Part shown: in pieces, positions 53,801-62,484 of the stretch
How the letters are laid out: each line of letters opens with the position of its first letter
How positions within the stretch are numbered: position 1 is the first letter of the stretch
Assembly: GCA_003567685.1 (NCBI GenBank)
Contig: PWYW01000009.1
Location: 1-64,000, forward strand
DNA: 64,000 nucleotides
Direction: 5' to 3'
Source: Gammaproteobacteria bacterium
GTDB lineage: Bacteria > Pseudomonadota > Gammaproteobacteria > Xanthomonadales > Wenzhouxiangellaceae
Translations under genes and position numbers: made by a program
Notes under the pieces: model-generated
Database searches by the model: none
What the model was told of the DNA's origin: nothing
Seen by the model: the letters and a program-made list of their open reading frames with translations, nothing else

Positions 53801-54823
53801 ATGCTTAATTCACGTTCATGGATCACAGGCATTGCCTTGCTCGGCCTAACGGCCAGCGGGCTTGTGTGTGCCCAGACCGAACGTGCAATTGACCTCTCGC
53901 CGAGCGATACCCGAAGCGCGCCCTGGCAAGCACCCTCGGGCCTTGGCGCCATTGGCGGCGACCCGGTTTCTTTGGGCCGACCGCGGCTCACGATGCATTT
54001 GCCGCTCGATACGCCTGCAGACTTGGCCCGTCAGACGGAAACCGGACAGGGCCGTTTTTCATGGTCTCTGGAAGCTTGGCAACTGAACACGGCCAGCCTG
54101 GCGCACATTCACTGCAACCAGCATACGGCGACCATAGACAGCTTTATTGCCCAGGATTGCCGTTTTGTCGATCAGCCAGTGCCGGACAATGCGGTCAACC
54201 TGGTTCAGGTTCGCGGTGAATGGGTACCGGCCGCCGGGTTGTCGGTTGGCGTGGGTGCCTTCCATGGCGAGAGAACGCTCTCACCCCAGACGAATGCAGC
54301 TTCCGCCGCATTCACTCCGTTGACGGCCGGATTGGGCGACCTGGAGCTCGGCCCCGGCCGTCGCCAGGTCGATGGCCTTGATCTCAATGTCAGTTTTGGC
54401 CTGAGCACCGATCGTCTCGGCGATTTTCTGATGGGCCTGCAACTGGCGCGTTATCGCCAGCGCCACAGTCTCACTGACTTCGGTTTCCGCCCCGACGACC
54501 TGTTGCTTGGCGAGACGAACGCCGACTACCTGAACAGCGCACAACTCTCTCTCGGGTGGCGGCGCGGTAGTGTGGGCACAGAACTGCTCGGGCATTACCG
54601 GGAACTGCCATTCTGGATGAATCCGACCGGCTCATCCAGCAGCCTGAGTTCTTTTGATCTGGAATTCTCCTGGCGTCCGCGCAATTCCGCATTGAGCATT
54701 GGCATCAGCAATGTGCTCGACAGCTCACCGCGCGCGGATGAGGCGATTGACCCAGCCCGCGAAGAAGCAGCCGATTCCATCTTCGGCCGGATTCCCTACG
54801 TCCGTTACAAGCACGACCTGTAA
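53801..54823 (+). CDS. Secreted, probably outer-membrane beta-barrel-like protein of unknown family
   Basis: A 340-aa protein from ATG 53801. The signal peptide is ITGIALLGLTASGLVCAQ. The mature part alternates amphipathic strands (VNLVQVRGEWVPAAGLSVGV, LDLNVSFGLS, DFLMGLQLARYRQ, SAQLSLGWRRGSVGTELLGHY, SFDLEFSWRP, ALSIGISNVLD) with polar turns, as in an outer-membrane barrel, and ends YKHDL. SIGISNVLDSSPR is reminiscent of TonB-receptor C-terminal strands but there is no plug domain. Two Cys (HCNQHT, DCRF) may pair. I know no named family. Confidence 0.6.
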   Translation: MLNSRSWITGIALLGLTASGLVCAQTERAIDLSPSDTRSAPWQAPSGLGAIGGDPVSLGRPRLTMHLPLDTPADLARQTETGQGRFSWSLEAWQLNTASLAHIHCNQHTATIDSFIAQDCRFVDQPVPDNAVNLVQVRGEWVPAAGLSVGVGAFHGERTLSPQTNAASAAFTPLTAGLGDLELGPGRRQVDGLDLNVSFGLSTDRLGDFLMGLQLARYRQRHSLTDFGFRPDDLLLGETNADYLNSAQLSLGWRRGSVGTELLGHYRELPFWMNPTGSSSSLSSFDLEFSWRPRNSALSIGISNVLDSSPRADEAIDPAREEAADSIFGRIPYVRYKHDL

Positions 54824-54965
54824 AGCGCTCCTCGGAACCCCCTCCGCAAGATATTCCATCCCGCCCAAGCGCCAGCCACCATCGCGGCGGCGACGCGTTA
54901 CACTACGATCAAAGCGCTGGTCATGAGTCCAGAGCCCCGATGATTTGTCGTTCAATGGAGACACA

Positions 54966-55478
54966 ATGCCTGCTAAGTTGTTGACACTGGCCATCGTTGG
55001 CCTGCTTGGCCTGAGTGGTGCCGCACTGGCTGATCCAAGCTTTTCTTCGCTGGAAGAGCGCATGACCGGGCGAGAGTTTCGCGAAACCGGCTTGTACAAA
55101 CTCACTGATGACGAACTCGCAGCACTCAACCGCTGGATCCGCGAGCGATCGCTGGCCGAAGAAGATCCTCGCCAGGGTGCTGCACAGGAGCAGCCTCAGT
55201 CAAGTGTTGGCGACGCCAGCGACGACCCCCGCGGTTTTCGCTCTTCGGAAGATCGCAGCACGATCGAGACCCGCATCGTCGGATCGTTCACCGGCTGGCG
55301 TGGGCGTACCGAATTTGAACTGGAAAACGGTCAAGTCTGGCGGCAGGCAGAAGCCGGCACATTCGTCGTCCCGGAGATGCAGAACCCGGACGTCGAAATC
55401 ATTCCTGGCATGTTCAATAGCTGGCGCTTGCGAGTGAGTGGTTACAACACCCGCATTCGCGTCGAACGAGTCCGGTAA
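54966..55478 (+). CDS. Secreted protein of unknown function
   Basis: A 170-aa protein from ATG 54966 with GGAG five bases upstream. The signal peptide is LTLAIVGLLGLSGAALA, cleavage before DPSFSS. The mature part has a helical start (LYKLTDDELAALNRWIRER), a low-complexity Gln/Asp/Ser linker and a C-terminal beta-domain: IVGSFTGWRGRTEFELENGQ, VWRQAEAGTFVV, SWRLRVSGYNTRIRVERVR. The FTGWxGxTxFxLxNGQVWxQ motif recurs in uncharacterised exported proteins of related bacteria. It is convergent with the zinc-ribbon gene at 19 bp. Confidence 0.7.
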   Translation: MPAKLLTLAIVGLLGLSGAALADPSFSSLEERMTGREFRETGLYKLTDDELAALNRWIRERSLAEEDPRQGAAQEQPQSSVGDASDDPRGFRSSEDRSTIETRIVGSFTGWRGRTEFELENGQVWRQAEAGTFVVPEMQNPDVEIIPGMFNSWRLRVSGYNTRIRVERVR

Positions 55479-55497
55479 CCAGGCGGAGCAACGCGGT

Positions 55498-55836
55498 TCA
55501 GCGACGGCGTCGGTTCATCCTTAACCAGAAAAGCCAGCCGCGCGCGAAGAAATACGCGATACCGCCCAAAAATACCAGCAAGAATGCCGGAACAGGCGGC
55601 GGCAAGTGCCAGCCTGCCGCGCCGCCAAACCACCACCAGAGCGCACCAACGACCAGGGCAAGCAGGCCGAGATAGGACAGGTTGAAGGCGCGGTCAACCT
55701 TCTGGTTGAAGCGGCGCGTTTCAAGCTTGGCGCGCTCTTCAGGCGTGGATTCTTTCAGCGGATACCCGCAGTGTGGACAAGCCGCCGCGAGAGACGACAT
55801 ACGTTTGGTGCAGTTGGGACAGTTGATGATTGCCAT
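55498..55836 (-). CDS. Zinc-ribbon membrane protein
   Basis: A 112-aa protein. The N-terminus is a zinc ribbon, INCPNCTKRMSSLAAACPHC (CxxC-x11-CxxC), then a charged helix (TPEERAKLETRRFNQ), two hydrophobic segments (about residues 53-70 and 80-97) and a basic tail ending NRRRR. Proteins with an N-terminal ribbon and two helices are common and uncharacterised. It is 50 bp downstream of the histidine kinase gene on the same strand. Confidence 0.75.
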   Translation of the reverse strand: MAIINCPNCTKRMSSLAAACPHCGYPLKESTPEERAKLETRRFNQKVDRAFNLSYLGLLALVVGALWWWFGGAAGWHLPPPVPAFLLVFLGGIAYFFARGWLFWLRMNRRRR

Positions 55837-55886
55837 TTTTCAGATGGTACCGCATCGGACCTCGTCGCCGGTCAAAACGCGGGAAA

Positions 55887-57173
55887 CTACCCGTCCCGAT
55901 CCGGGAAAAACAACAGACTGACCACCAACCCGCCCTCCGGCCGATTGGCGAATTCAATTCGCCACCCGTAAAGATCGCAGAGTCGCTTGACAATCGACAA
56001 CCCAAGACCGGACCCCTTGGTACCACTGGTCTGCCGACCCCGGAAATGCCGGTCAAACACCTGCGGCAGTTCTTCCTCGGCGATGCCGGGCCCGGTATCG
56101 AGTATTTCCACCCGACCAGTCTGGATACGGACGCGCACCTCGCCTTCATTGGTATACCGGATTGCATTCCCGATCAGATTGCCCAGTGTCACCGAGATCA
56201 CTGCATCGGGCGCAATCACGCTGACGTCTGCCTGGCAATCCATCAGCAACTTGAGCGGACGCTCCCCGATCAACGGACGGTACTGCTTGATCACCTGCTC
56301 GGCAAGACGCTTGACCGACTGGGCAGGCAAGTCTCCATGGCCCGGCCGCTCATCGCGAACCAGGTGCAACAGCGCAGTCGTGGTATCGGTGGACTGTCGG
56401 GCAGCACGCGCAATTCGAAGCAGGCGGTCGCGATTGCGCTCGGAAATATCCGGCTGCGCGAGCATCAGCTCGGTCGCCCCTGAAATCACCGCCAACGGTG
56501 TTCTGAGCTCGTGCGACACATCGGCATTGAAGGCCTTGTCGCGCTCAACCAGTTCTTTCAGTCGACCCGCGTAGTCATCCAGCGCCGCCGCCAACTGGCC
56601 CAGCTCGTCATCGGGAAAGTGCGCCTTCAGCGGACTATGCTCGCCGTGCTCATCCTGGGCTTCGAGACGTCGCGCCAGGTTGGTCACCGGCGCCATGACG
56701 CGGCCTGCAGACCAGAGGCCGATTGCCAGCGACAGCAGCGAAAAGAACATCACGGAAAGCACGAGCCCGATCACGAGCCTGCGCGCCAGCTCGCGGTTTT
56801 CCGAGACGTCATAGGTCAGGAACACCCAAAAATCGTCTTCCTTGGCGATGGCAGCCTTGAACTGCCCGGCTTCGGTTCGAACGCTGTGGACCCCGCTCGG
56901 TAAATCACGAAAGGCTTCGGGCACGATGTCCGGTCGCCCGGGACGGGTCACGTAGCCCTGAATGCGGGTATAAAAGGGCTCAACCAGGGTGGGGTCTTCG
57001 CGCAGGCTGGCGATGTACTGGTCCACCTCGTCGGCCAGGGTGCGGGCGATCAGCGCGTCTTCCAGCCAGCTCTGCAAAAACAGGGCAGCCGCCGCGAACA
57101 GCACGCTCAACAGCGTGCCGAAGATCAGAAACGAGAGAACCAGTCGGCTTCTAAGCCGACGACGATACTTCAT
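55887..57173 (-). CDS. Sensor histidine kinase
   Basis: A 428-aa membrane kinase. The first transmembrane helix is residues ~11-33 and the second ~133-156, enclosing a ~100-residue periplasmic sensor region. A HAMP-like linker (GRVMAPVTNLARRLEAQ) follows, then the phosphoacceptor H221 in DVSHELRTPLAVISGA, the N box (LIGNAIRYTNEGEVRV), and G boxes DTGPGIAEEELPQ and GSGLGLSIVKRLCDLYG. Its start overlaps the response regulator end by 23 bp, so the pair is translationally coupled. The sensor signal is not evident from sequence. Confidence 0.93.
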   Translation of the reverse strand: MKYRRRLRSRLVLSFLIFGTLLSVLFAAAALFLQSWLEDALIARTLADEVDQYIASLREDPTLVEPFYTRIQGYVTRPGRPDIVPEAFRDLPSGVHSVRTEAGQFKAAIAKEDDFWVFLTYDVSENRELARRLVIGLVLSVMFFSLLSLAIGLWSAGRVMAPVTNLARRLEAQDEHGEHSPLKAHFPDDELGQLAAALDDYAGRLKELVERDKAFNADVSHELRTPLAVISGATELMLAQPDISERNRDRLLRIARAARQSTDTTTALLHLVRDERPGHGDLPAQSVKRLAEQVIKQYRPLIGERPLKLLMDCQADVSVIAPDAVISVTLGNLIGNAIRYTNEGEVRVRIQTGRVEILDTGPGIAEEELPQVFDRHFRGRQTSGTKGSGLGLSIVKRLCDLYGWRIEFANRPEGGLVVSLLFFPDRDG

Positions 57174-57843
57174 CCGCTGCCACCAGGCAGTAGCCGATAC
57201 CGTGTCGGGTGTGGATCATCGGCGTGGGAAAGGGTTTGTCGATCAAGGTCCGGAGCGTATGGATATGGACCCGCAGGCTGTCGCTATCGGGCAACTCCTC
57301 GCCCCACACGTGATGCTCAAGATCGCGACGGGTAACCACGGCCGGAGAGGCGCTCATGAGTTTTTCGAGGAGCTTCAAACCGATCGGATTGAGGTCTATG
57401 GGCCGCCCTCCCCGATTCACGGTAAGCGTTTCGAGATTGAAGCTCAGGTCGCCCACGACCAATTCACGCGGCTTGATCCGCTGACCCCGCCGGGCGAGCA
57501 CCGCCAGGCGTGCATCCACTTCTTTCAGCTCGAACGGCTTGACCAGATAATCGTCAGCACCTGACTCGAACCCGGCCAGCTTGTCATTCAGTTGGTCGCG
57601 TGCAGTCAACATCAGGACCGGCGTTTCCTTTCGCGCCTCTTCCCGCAACTTTCGGCAAACATCCAGGCCATCCATTCCTGGCAAGGCCAAATCCAGCACA
57701 ATGGCGTCAAATTCATTGACAATCGCCAGGTGCAAACCGGTGACGCCGTCGTAGGCGTAGTCGACCTCGTGGCCTCGGTCCGACAGGAAATCCCCGAGAT
57801 TCGCAGCAATATCCCGGTTGTCTTCGATGATCAGAATGCGCAT
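57151..57843 (-). CDS. OmpR/PhoB-family response regulator
   Basis: A 230-aa regulator from ATG 57843. The receiver domain has D8, phosphoacceptor D51 in AIVLDLALPGMDGL, T80 and K102 (VKPF), and the DNA-binding winged helix carries VVTRRDLEHHVWGEE and VHIHTLRTLIDKPF, ending TRHGIGYCL. The longer frame to 57954 is not supported. It precedes the histidine kinase gene, with overlap. A pilU terminator hairpin lies only 22 bp upstream of this start, and a direct-repeat box is further upstream at 57979-57995, so control may involve autoregulation and readthrough (see findings). Confidence 0.93.
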   Translation of the reverse strand: MRILIIEDNRDIAANLGDFLSDRGHEVDYAYDGVTGLHLAIVNEFDAIVLDLALPGMDGLDVCRKLREEARKETPVLMLTARDQLNDKLAGFESGADDYLVKPFELKEVDARLAVLARRGQRIKPRELVVGDLSFNLETLTVNRGGRPIDLNPIGLKLLEKLMSASPAVVTRRDLEHHVWGEELPDSDSLRVHIHTLRTLIDKPFPTPMIHTRHGIGYCLVAADEVSSSA

Positions 57844-57864
57844 GGGTATCCACCTTTGGCTGCT

Positions 57865-57900
57865 AAAAAGTGGCCCGGACGATGAGTGATCGCCCGGGCC
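57865..57900 (-). terminator. Rho-independent terminator after pilU, in the leader of the response regulator
   Basis: A 12-bp stem (57872-57883 with 57889-57900, one G-T pair) with a 5-nt loop, followed on the minus strand by AC and five T residues. It lies 22 bp from the response-regulator ATG (57843). Confidence 0.8.
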
Positions 57901-57978
57901 CACAATGCCCCGTAACCGTTGGTGCCGAGCTTGCTCCGGCTGATGAGGCACCAACAGCCGGAATGTTAAATCAAACCG

Positions 57979-57995
57979 GGTTAACCGAAGGTTAA
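57979..57995. promoter_or_regulatory. Direct repeat GGTTAA-N5-GGTTAA, candidate OmpR-family operator
   Basis: On the plus strand GGTTAA occurs at 57979-57984 and 57990-57995, a period of 11 bp, the spacing used by OmpR/PhoP-type regulators. It resembles the PhoP box (T/G)GTTTA-N5-(T/G)GTTTA. A TTAAA/TTTAA patch lies beside it (57966-57970). It is upstream of the response-regulator gene, so autoregulation is possible. Confidence 0.4.
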
Positions 57996-58017
57996 TCGTC
58001 GCGGCGTGTCAACCCGC

Positions 58018-59145
58018 TCAACGGTCATCAATCAGGTGCAGGTCGGAAAGACGGCCACTGAGCTCCTTGGAATCGGCGCCTTCGCTGAGCTTGACGGCCA
58101 GACGCAGGTCGTTTGCCGAATCGGCATGACGCAGCGCTTCTTCGTAAGAAATATACCCATGCTGGTACAGGCCCAGCAGGCTTTGGTCAAACGTCACCAT
58201 GCCGTGGTGAGTCGAATCCTTCATGATCGACTTGATCTCTTCGATCTTGCCCTTGCGAATTTTCTCCTGGATCAATGGCGTATTGATCAGGATTTCCAAT
58301 GCCACGTGACGGCGGTCACCATCGACCGACGGGACCAGTTGCTGCGCGATCACCGCCCTCAGGTTGAAAGACAGGTCAAGAAGAATCTGATTGTGCCGAT
58401 CCTCCGGGAAAAAGTGCAGGATGCGATCCATTGCCTGGTTGGCATTATTTGCGTGCAGGGTAGTCAGGCAAAGATGGCCTGTTTCAGCGAAGGTGATGGC
58501 GTGCTCCATGGATTCACGGGTTCGCACCTCACCAATGAGGATCACATCAGGCGCCTGGCGCAACGTGTTTTTCAAGGCGACATCAAAGGAATCGGTATCA
58601 ATGCCCCCCTCGCGCTGGGTGACAAGACTCTTCCGATGCTTGTGAACGTACTCGATGGGATCTTCGATGCTGATGATGTGGCCCGACGCATTCTGGTTCC
58701 GGTGCCCGATCATGGCGGCGAGGGTAGTTGATTTACCCGTGCCGGTCGCACCAACCAGAATGATGATGCCGCGCTTGGTCATCGACAGGTCGGCAAGCGC
58801 ATCCGGCAGATCGAGCTCATCGAAGGAAGGGATGCGCGTTTCAATTCGCCGGCAGACCATGCCCACACTGTTGCGCTGGAAGAACGCACTGACGCGGAAG
58901 CGCGCAATTCCCTCCAGCGACACGGCAAACTGACACTCTTTGGTCTGCTTGAATTCCTCGCGCTGGGCCGGCGTCATGATGCCGTGGATGATGTCGACTA
59001 CTGAACTGTGATTGAGCGCTTCACGGGTGAGCGGCCGAATCTTTCCGTTGACCTTGATACACGGTGGCGCGCCAACGGTGACGAACAGATCGGAGCCCCT
59101 CTTTTCGTGCAGTTGCTTGAGCCAGTCCTGAATATTGCTAGTCAT
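58018..59145 (-). CDS. pilU: Type IV pilus retraction-associated ATPase PilU
   Basis: A 375-aa PilT-like AAA+ ATPase. Walker A is VGATGTGKSTTLAAMIG with K138, followed by ISIEDPIEYVH, LRQAPDVILIGEVRTRESME (Walker B) and TGHLCLTTLHANNANQAMDR. The C-terminal part IEEIKSIMKDSTHHGMVTFD and the acidic LSEGADSKELSG tail match PilU. PilU helps PilT retract pili under load and is itself dependent on PilT. It follows pilT on the same strand, 42 bp away, as in many Gammaproteobacteria, and a terminator follows. Confidence 0.95.
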   Translation of the reverse strand: MTSNIQDWLKQLHEKRGSDLFVTVGAPPCIKVNGKIRPLTREALNHSSVVDIIHGIMTPAQREEFKQTKECQFAVSLEGIARFRVSAFFQRNSVGMVCRRIETRIPSFDELDLPDALADLSMTKRGIIILVGATGTGKSTTLAAMIGHRNQNASGHIISIEDPIEYVHKHRKSLVTQREGGIDTDSFDVALKNTLRQAPDVILIGEVRTRESMEHAITFAETGHLCLTTLHANNANQAMDRILHFFPEDRHNQILLDLSFNLRAVIAQQLVPSVDGDRRHVALEILINTPLIQEKIRKGKIEEIKSIMKDSTHHGMVTFDQSLLGLYQHGYISYEEALRHADSANDLRLAVKLSEGADSKELSGRLSDLHLIDDR

Positions 59146-59187
59146 GGGTTGTGTTCCTTGGCATCGCTCGCAATGCAGGCGGCAGAA

Positions 59188-60225
59188 TCAGGCCAATGCC
59201 TGTTTGTTCTGAGCCTTGCGCATGGCTTCGGGTTTGGCCACCAGACCGCGGCGCACCAGATCGATCAGGCACTGGTCCAGCGTCGTCATACCGACGTTTT
59301 GACCGGTCTGAATGGCAGAGTACATCTGGGCAACCTTGTCCTCGCGGATCAGGTTGCGAATAGCGGGTGTAGCCACCATGATTTCGTGGGCAGCAACCCG
59401 ACCGCCGGACACTTTCTTGAGCAGGGTTTGCGAAATCACCGCCCGCAGCGATTCGGACAACATCGAGCGAACCATTGGCTTCTCATCACCCGGAAAGACA
59501 TCAATGATTCGGTCGATGGTTTTCGGTGCCGAGGAGGTATGCAGCGTGCCGAAAACCAGGGGCCCGGTTTCGGCGGCGGTCAGGGCCAGACGGACCGTTT
59601 CAATGTCACGAAGCTCACCAACCAGAATGATGTCCGGATCCTCGCGCAAGGCCGAGCGAAGCGCCTGGTTGAATCCATGGGTATCTCGCTGAACCTCGCG
59701 CTGGTTGATCAAACAGCGCTGGGGCGTGTGAACGAATTCGATGGGATCTTCAATTGTCAGAATGTGACCTGGAACCGTTTTATTGAGGTGATCCATCATC
59801 GCGGCCAAGGTGGTGGTCTTTCCCGACCCGGTTGGTCCGGTCACCAGGACCAGGCCACGCGGGACCTCGATGATGTCCTTGAATACTGCGGGCGCGTTGA
59901 TATCCTCCAGCGACCAGATCTCATTCGGAATGACTCGAAAGGCCGCGCCGGTCCCCCGGTGCTGGTGGAACGCATTGACACGAAACCTGGCCAGGCTGGG
60001 AATGTTGTAGGAGAAGTCGACTTCCAGGTTGGCCTCGAAATCCCTGCGCTGGTGATCGTTCATCGTCGAGTAGATCAGCTCGGCAGTGTCCTTGACTTCC
60101 AGCGCGGGCATATTGATGCGATGAACGTCGCCATCCACCCGGATCATGGGCGGCAGGCCGGCCGAAATGTGCAGGTCCGAGGCCTTGTTCTTGACGGTAA
60201 AGGCAAGCAACTCGGTAATGTCCAT
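59188..60225 (-). CDS. pilT: Type IV pilus retraction ATPase PilT
   Basis: A 345-aa hexameric ATPase that depolymerises the pilus for twitching motility. Walker A is VTGPTGSGKTTTLAAMM (K136); ILTIEDPIEFVHTPQR, LREDPDIILVGELRDIETV and the PilT-specific AIRNLIREDKVAQMYSAIQT are all present. I use ATG 60225 (GGAAGAG upstream) and not 60375, whose extension is unrelated. It is divergent from yggS across 119 bp, which holds the promoters of both. The order yggS-proC-yggT beside pilT-pilU is conserved in Pseudomonas. Confidence 0.97.
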   Translation of the reverse strand: MDITELLAFTVKNKASDLHISAGLPPMIRVDGDVHRINMPALEVKDTAELIYSTMNDHQRRDFEANLEVDFSYNIPSLARFRVNAFHQHRGTGAAFRVIPNEIWSLEDINAPAVFKDIIEVPRGLVLVTGPTGSGKTTTLAAMMDHLNKTVPGHILTIEDPIEFVHTPQRCLINQREVQRDTHGFNQALRSALREDPDIILVGELRDIETVRLALTAAETGPLVFGTLHTSSAPKTIDRIIDVFPGDEKPMVRSMLSESLRAVISQTLLKKVSGGRVAAHEIMVATPAIRNLIREDKVAQMYSAIQTGQNVGMTTLDQCLIDLVRRGLVAKPEAMRKAQNKQALA

Positions 60226-60344
60226 GGCAATCTCTTCCCCGCTGTGACGAATGTAAAAACCGGATGGTAAAGTCGATGCCCCTGTCAGCTCCCCCACCCT
60301 GGGTGAGAAGCATCTTTGCGATGCATCGCCTAGGATATTAGCCC

Positions 60345-61046
60345 ATGTGTGCTTCGAATCAAAATCCCCAGACACGATTTCAAGCCGTAAAGCGACGGAT
60401 GCGCGGCGCCTGCGAGGTTGCCCGGCGTGAAATCGGGTCGGTCAAACTGCTGGCCGTCAGCAAACGACAGCCAACGTCGGCCATCCGACTTCTGCATGGG
60501 CTAGGCCAACGAGCGTTCGGCGAGAATTACGTCGATGAGGCGGTGGAGAAGATGGAGGCATTGAAGGACCTGGATATCGAGTGGCATTTCATTGGCCCGA
60601 TCCAGTCCAACAAAACGCGTCTGATCGCCGAGCACTTTGATTGGGCCCAGAGCATCGACCGGGAAAAAATTGTTCGACGCCTTGCAGCTCAGCGACCAGA
60701 AGCATCAAACCCGCTCAACGTACTGATTCAGGTCAATCTTGACGATGAAGCCCAGAAAGCCGGCTGCCACCCGAAAGACCTGCCCAAACTGGCAGCAGCC
60801 GTCGCTGCTGAGCCTCGCCTGTGTCTGCGCGGGCTGATGGCCATTCCCGCCCCGCGGGCGGACGGCAACGACCAGCAACAAGTCTTTGAGCGGCTGGCGG
60901 CCATGATGGCTGAGCTCAAGATTCATCATCCGGCCATGGATTGCCTGTCTGCCGGCATGTCAGCCGACCTGGAGGCCGCAATTGCTGCCGGCAGCACCCT
61001 GGTGCGTGTCGGCACCGACCTGTTCGGGCCCAGGTCGGACAGCTGA
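60345..61046 (+). CDS. yggS: YggS-family pyridoxal-phosphate homeostasis protein
   Basis: A 233-aa PLP-binding protein with an alanine-racemase-like barrel and no enzymatic activity known; it helps control free PLP. The PLP lysine is K40 in KLLAVSKRQPTS, and GQRAFGENYVDEAVEKM, IEWHFIGPIQSNKTR, VLIQVNLDDEAQKAGC and the C-terminal DCLSAGMSADLEAAI, then VRVGTDLFGPR are typical. ATG at 60345. It is the first gene of a plus-strand series yggS-proC-yggT-DUF4426, conserved next to pilT in Gammaproteobacteria. Confidence 0.96.
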   Translation: MCASNQNPQTRFQAVKRRMRGACEVARREIGSVKLLAVSKRQPTSAIRLLHGLGQRAFGENYVDEAVEKMEALKDLDIEWHFIGPIQSNKTRLIAEHFDWAQSIDREKIVRRLAAQRPEASNPLNVLIQVNLDDEAQKAGCHPKDLPKLAAAVAAEPRLCLRGLMAIPAPRADGNDQQQVFERLAAMMAELKIHHPAMDCLSAGMSADLEAAIAAGSTLVRVGTDLFGPRSDS

Positions 61047-61088
61047 CCGGGCACATCAGGCCTCCACGCCAAGCGATAACACACGACC

Positions 61089-61094
61089 TACAAT
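61089..61094 (+). promoter_or_regulatory. Candidate -10 just before proC, possible leaderless start
   Basis: TACAAT ends 7 nt before the proC ATG, so a transcript starting at the usual distance would begin at or next to the start codon. There is no Shine-Dalgarno sequence before proC. Weak evidence. Confidence 0.25.
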
Positions 61095-61101
61095 ATCGAC
61101 C

Positions 61102-61914
61102 ATGACTGATCAATCACTGACCTTTATCGGCGGCGGCAACATGGCGCGTGCGCTGATTGGCGGCGCCCTGGCGGCCGGTACCCAACCTGACCAAATCACC
61201 GTTATTGACCCTGGCGACTCGGCCAGAACCGACTGCCGAGCACAGTTTGGCGTGAACACCCTGGAATTCCTTGATGCAAGCAGCGCCCGGGCAACGGTCG
61301 TGGTTCTCGCCGTCAAACCCCAGGTGATGAACTCGGCTCTCACGGCACTGGCGCCTCTGCGTGGTGCCGACAGCGTGGTGATCAGCGTGGCGGCCGGGGT
61401 GACCCTGGAACGGCTCGCGGCCACCCTCGGTGCTGACTGCCCGCTGGTTCGCGCCATGCCAAACACACCGGCCCTGTTTGGCGCTGGCATCAGTGGCCTG
61501 GTGGCCTCGCCCAGCTGTTCCGAAGGGCAGCGCAAAGCGGCCAGCGCAGTGCTGGCTGCCGCTGGCCAGTGTGTCTGGCTGGATGACGAAGCGCTGATGG
61601 ATTCAGTAACGGCCGTTTCCGGTTCCGGACCCGCCTACTTCTTTCGGTTCGTCGAAGCCCTGGCCCTGGCCGGGGAACACGCTGGCCTGCCGGCAGACGT
61701 TGCCCGGCAACTGGCCCGGCAAACCGCAATCGGCGCAGGGGAGATGCTGCGCCACTCACCGCTTGAGGCCGGAGACCTGCGTCGGCAAGTCACCTCACCT
61801 GGCGGCACTACCCAGGCGGCATTGGAACAGTTCGAGAACGATGGCCTGGCAACGATCATCGACAATGCTGTGCGGGCAGCCGTAAAACGCGGCCGCGAAC
61901 TGGGAGAAAACTGA
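61102..61914 (+). CDS. proC: Pyrroline-5-carboxylate reductase
   Basis: A 270-aa enzyme of proline synthesis that reduces pyrroline-5-carboxylate with NADPH. The Rossmann motif is LTFIGGGNMARALIGG (residues 5-20), then VVLAVKPQVM, VISVAAGVTLERLA, RAMPNTPALFGAGISGL, VSGSGPAYFFRFVEALA and SPGGTTQAALEQFEND. ATG at 61102 starts the conserved N-terminus; the frame reaches far upstream inside yggS. Its stop codon overlaps the yggT start by one base (TGATG). Confidence 0.96.
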   Translation: MTDQSLTFIGGGNMARALIGGALAAGTQPDQITVIDPGDSARTDCRAQFGVNTLEFLDASSARATVVVLAVKPQVMNSALTALAPLRGADSVVISVAAGVTLERLAATLGADCPLVRAMPNTPALFGAGISGLVASPSCSEGQRKAASAVLAAAGQCVWLDDEALMDSVTAVSGSGPAYFFRFVEALALAGEHAGLPADVARQLARQTAIGAGEMLRHSPLEAGDLRRQVTSPGGTTQAALEQFENDGLATIIDNAVRAAVKRGRELGEN

Positions 61915-62453
61915 TGGGCTCAACCACTCAGGCGCTGGTGTTTCTGGTCAGCACCGTCTTTCAGCTTTATCTGTTGATCATCCTGCTACGCCTTTTACTG
62001 GAGTTCGTGCAGGCAGACTTCTACAACCCGGTGTGCCAGGTGCTGATCAAGGCGACCGACCCTCTGGTCAAACCAATCAACAGGCTGCTGCCCGGCAGGA
62101 GCCGGCTCAATCTTGCCGCGCTGATCGTGCTTTACCTGGTTCAGTGTCTGGGCCTGGTCATCCTCGCACTGATTCAGGGCGTTATGCCCGACCCACTCAT
62201 TCTGGCGCTGAGAGCCTTGCAGGAACTGGTTCGCCTGCTGCTGGTCACCTATCTGGTGCTTATCCTGGCCGGCGTTATCCTGTCATGGGTCGGCCAGGGC
62301 ATGCGCCACCCCATCGTCCCGCTGATTTTTCAGCTGACCGACCCGGTATTGGCACCGATCCGGCGCGTTCTGCCCTCGATGGGCGGCTTTGACCTGTCAC
62401 CGCTGATCGCCCTGATCGGCATCCAGTTCCTGATCATCCTGCTCGGCGTATGA
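61914..62453 (+). CDS. yggT: YggT-family membrane protein
   Basis: A 179-aa membrane protein with four hydrophobic segments in two similar YGGT halves: LLIILLRLLLEFVQADFYNP, ATDPLVKPINRLLPG, then LVLILAGVILSWVGQGMRHP and LTDPVLAPIRRVLPSMGGFD. The repeated D-P-V---R/I-LP pattern marks the family. Its function is not settled; in E. coli it has been linked to osmotic stress and in other bacteria to division or organelle-like structures. Coupled to proC by overlap. Confidence 0.95.
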   Translation: MGSTTQALVFLVSTVFQLYLLIILLRLLLEFVQADFYNPVCQVLIKATDPLVKPINRLLPGRSRLNLAALIVLYLVQCLGLVILALIQGVMPDPLILALRALQELVRLLLVTYLVLILAGVILSWVGQGMRHPIVPLIFQLTDPVLAPIRRVLPSMGGFDLSPLIALIGIQFLIILLGV

Positions 62454-62484
62454 TCATGAAGCCACTCGTTCCGGAGACCTGCCG

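Noticed and set aside
59008-60270. Plus-strand frame of 420 codons opposite pilT/pilU
   Set aside because: Antisense shadow; the minus-strand genes are unambiguous.
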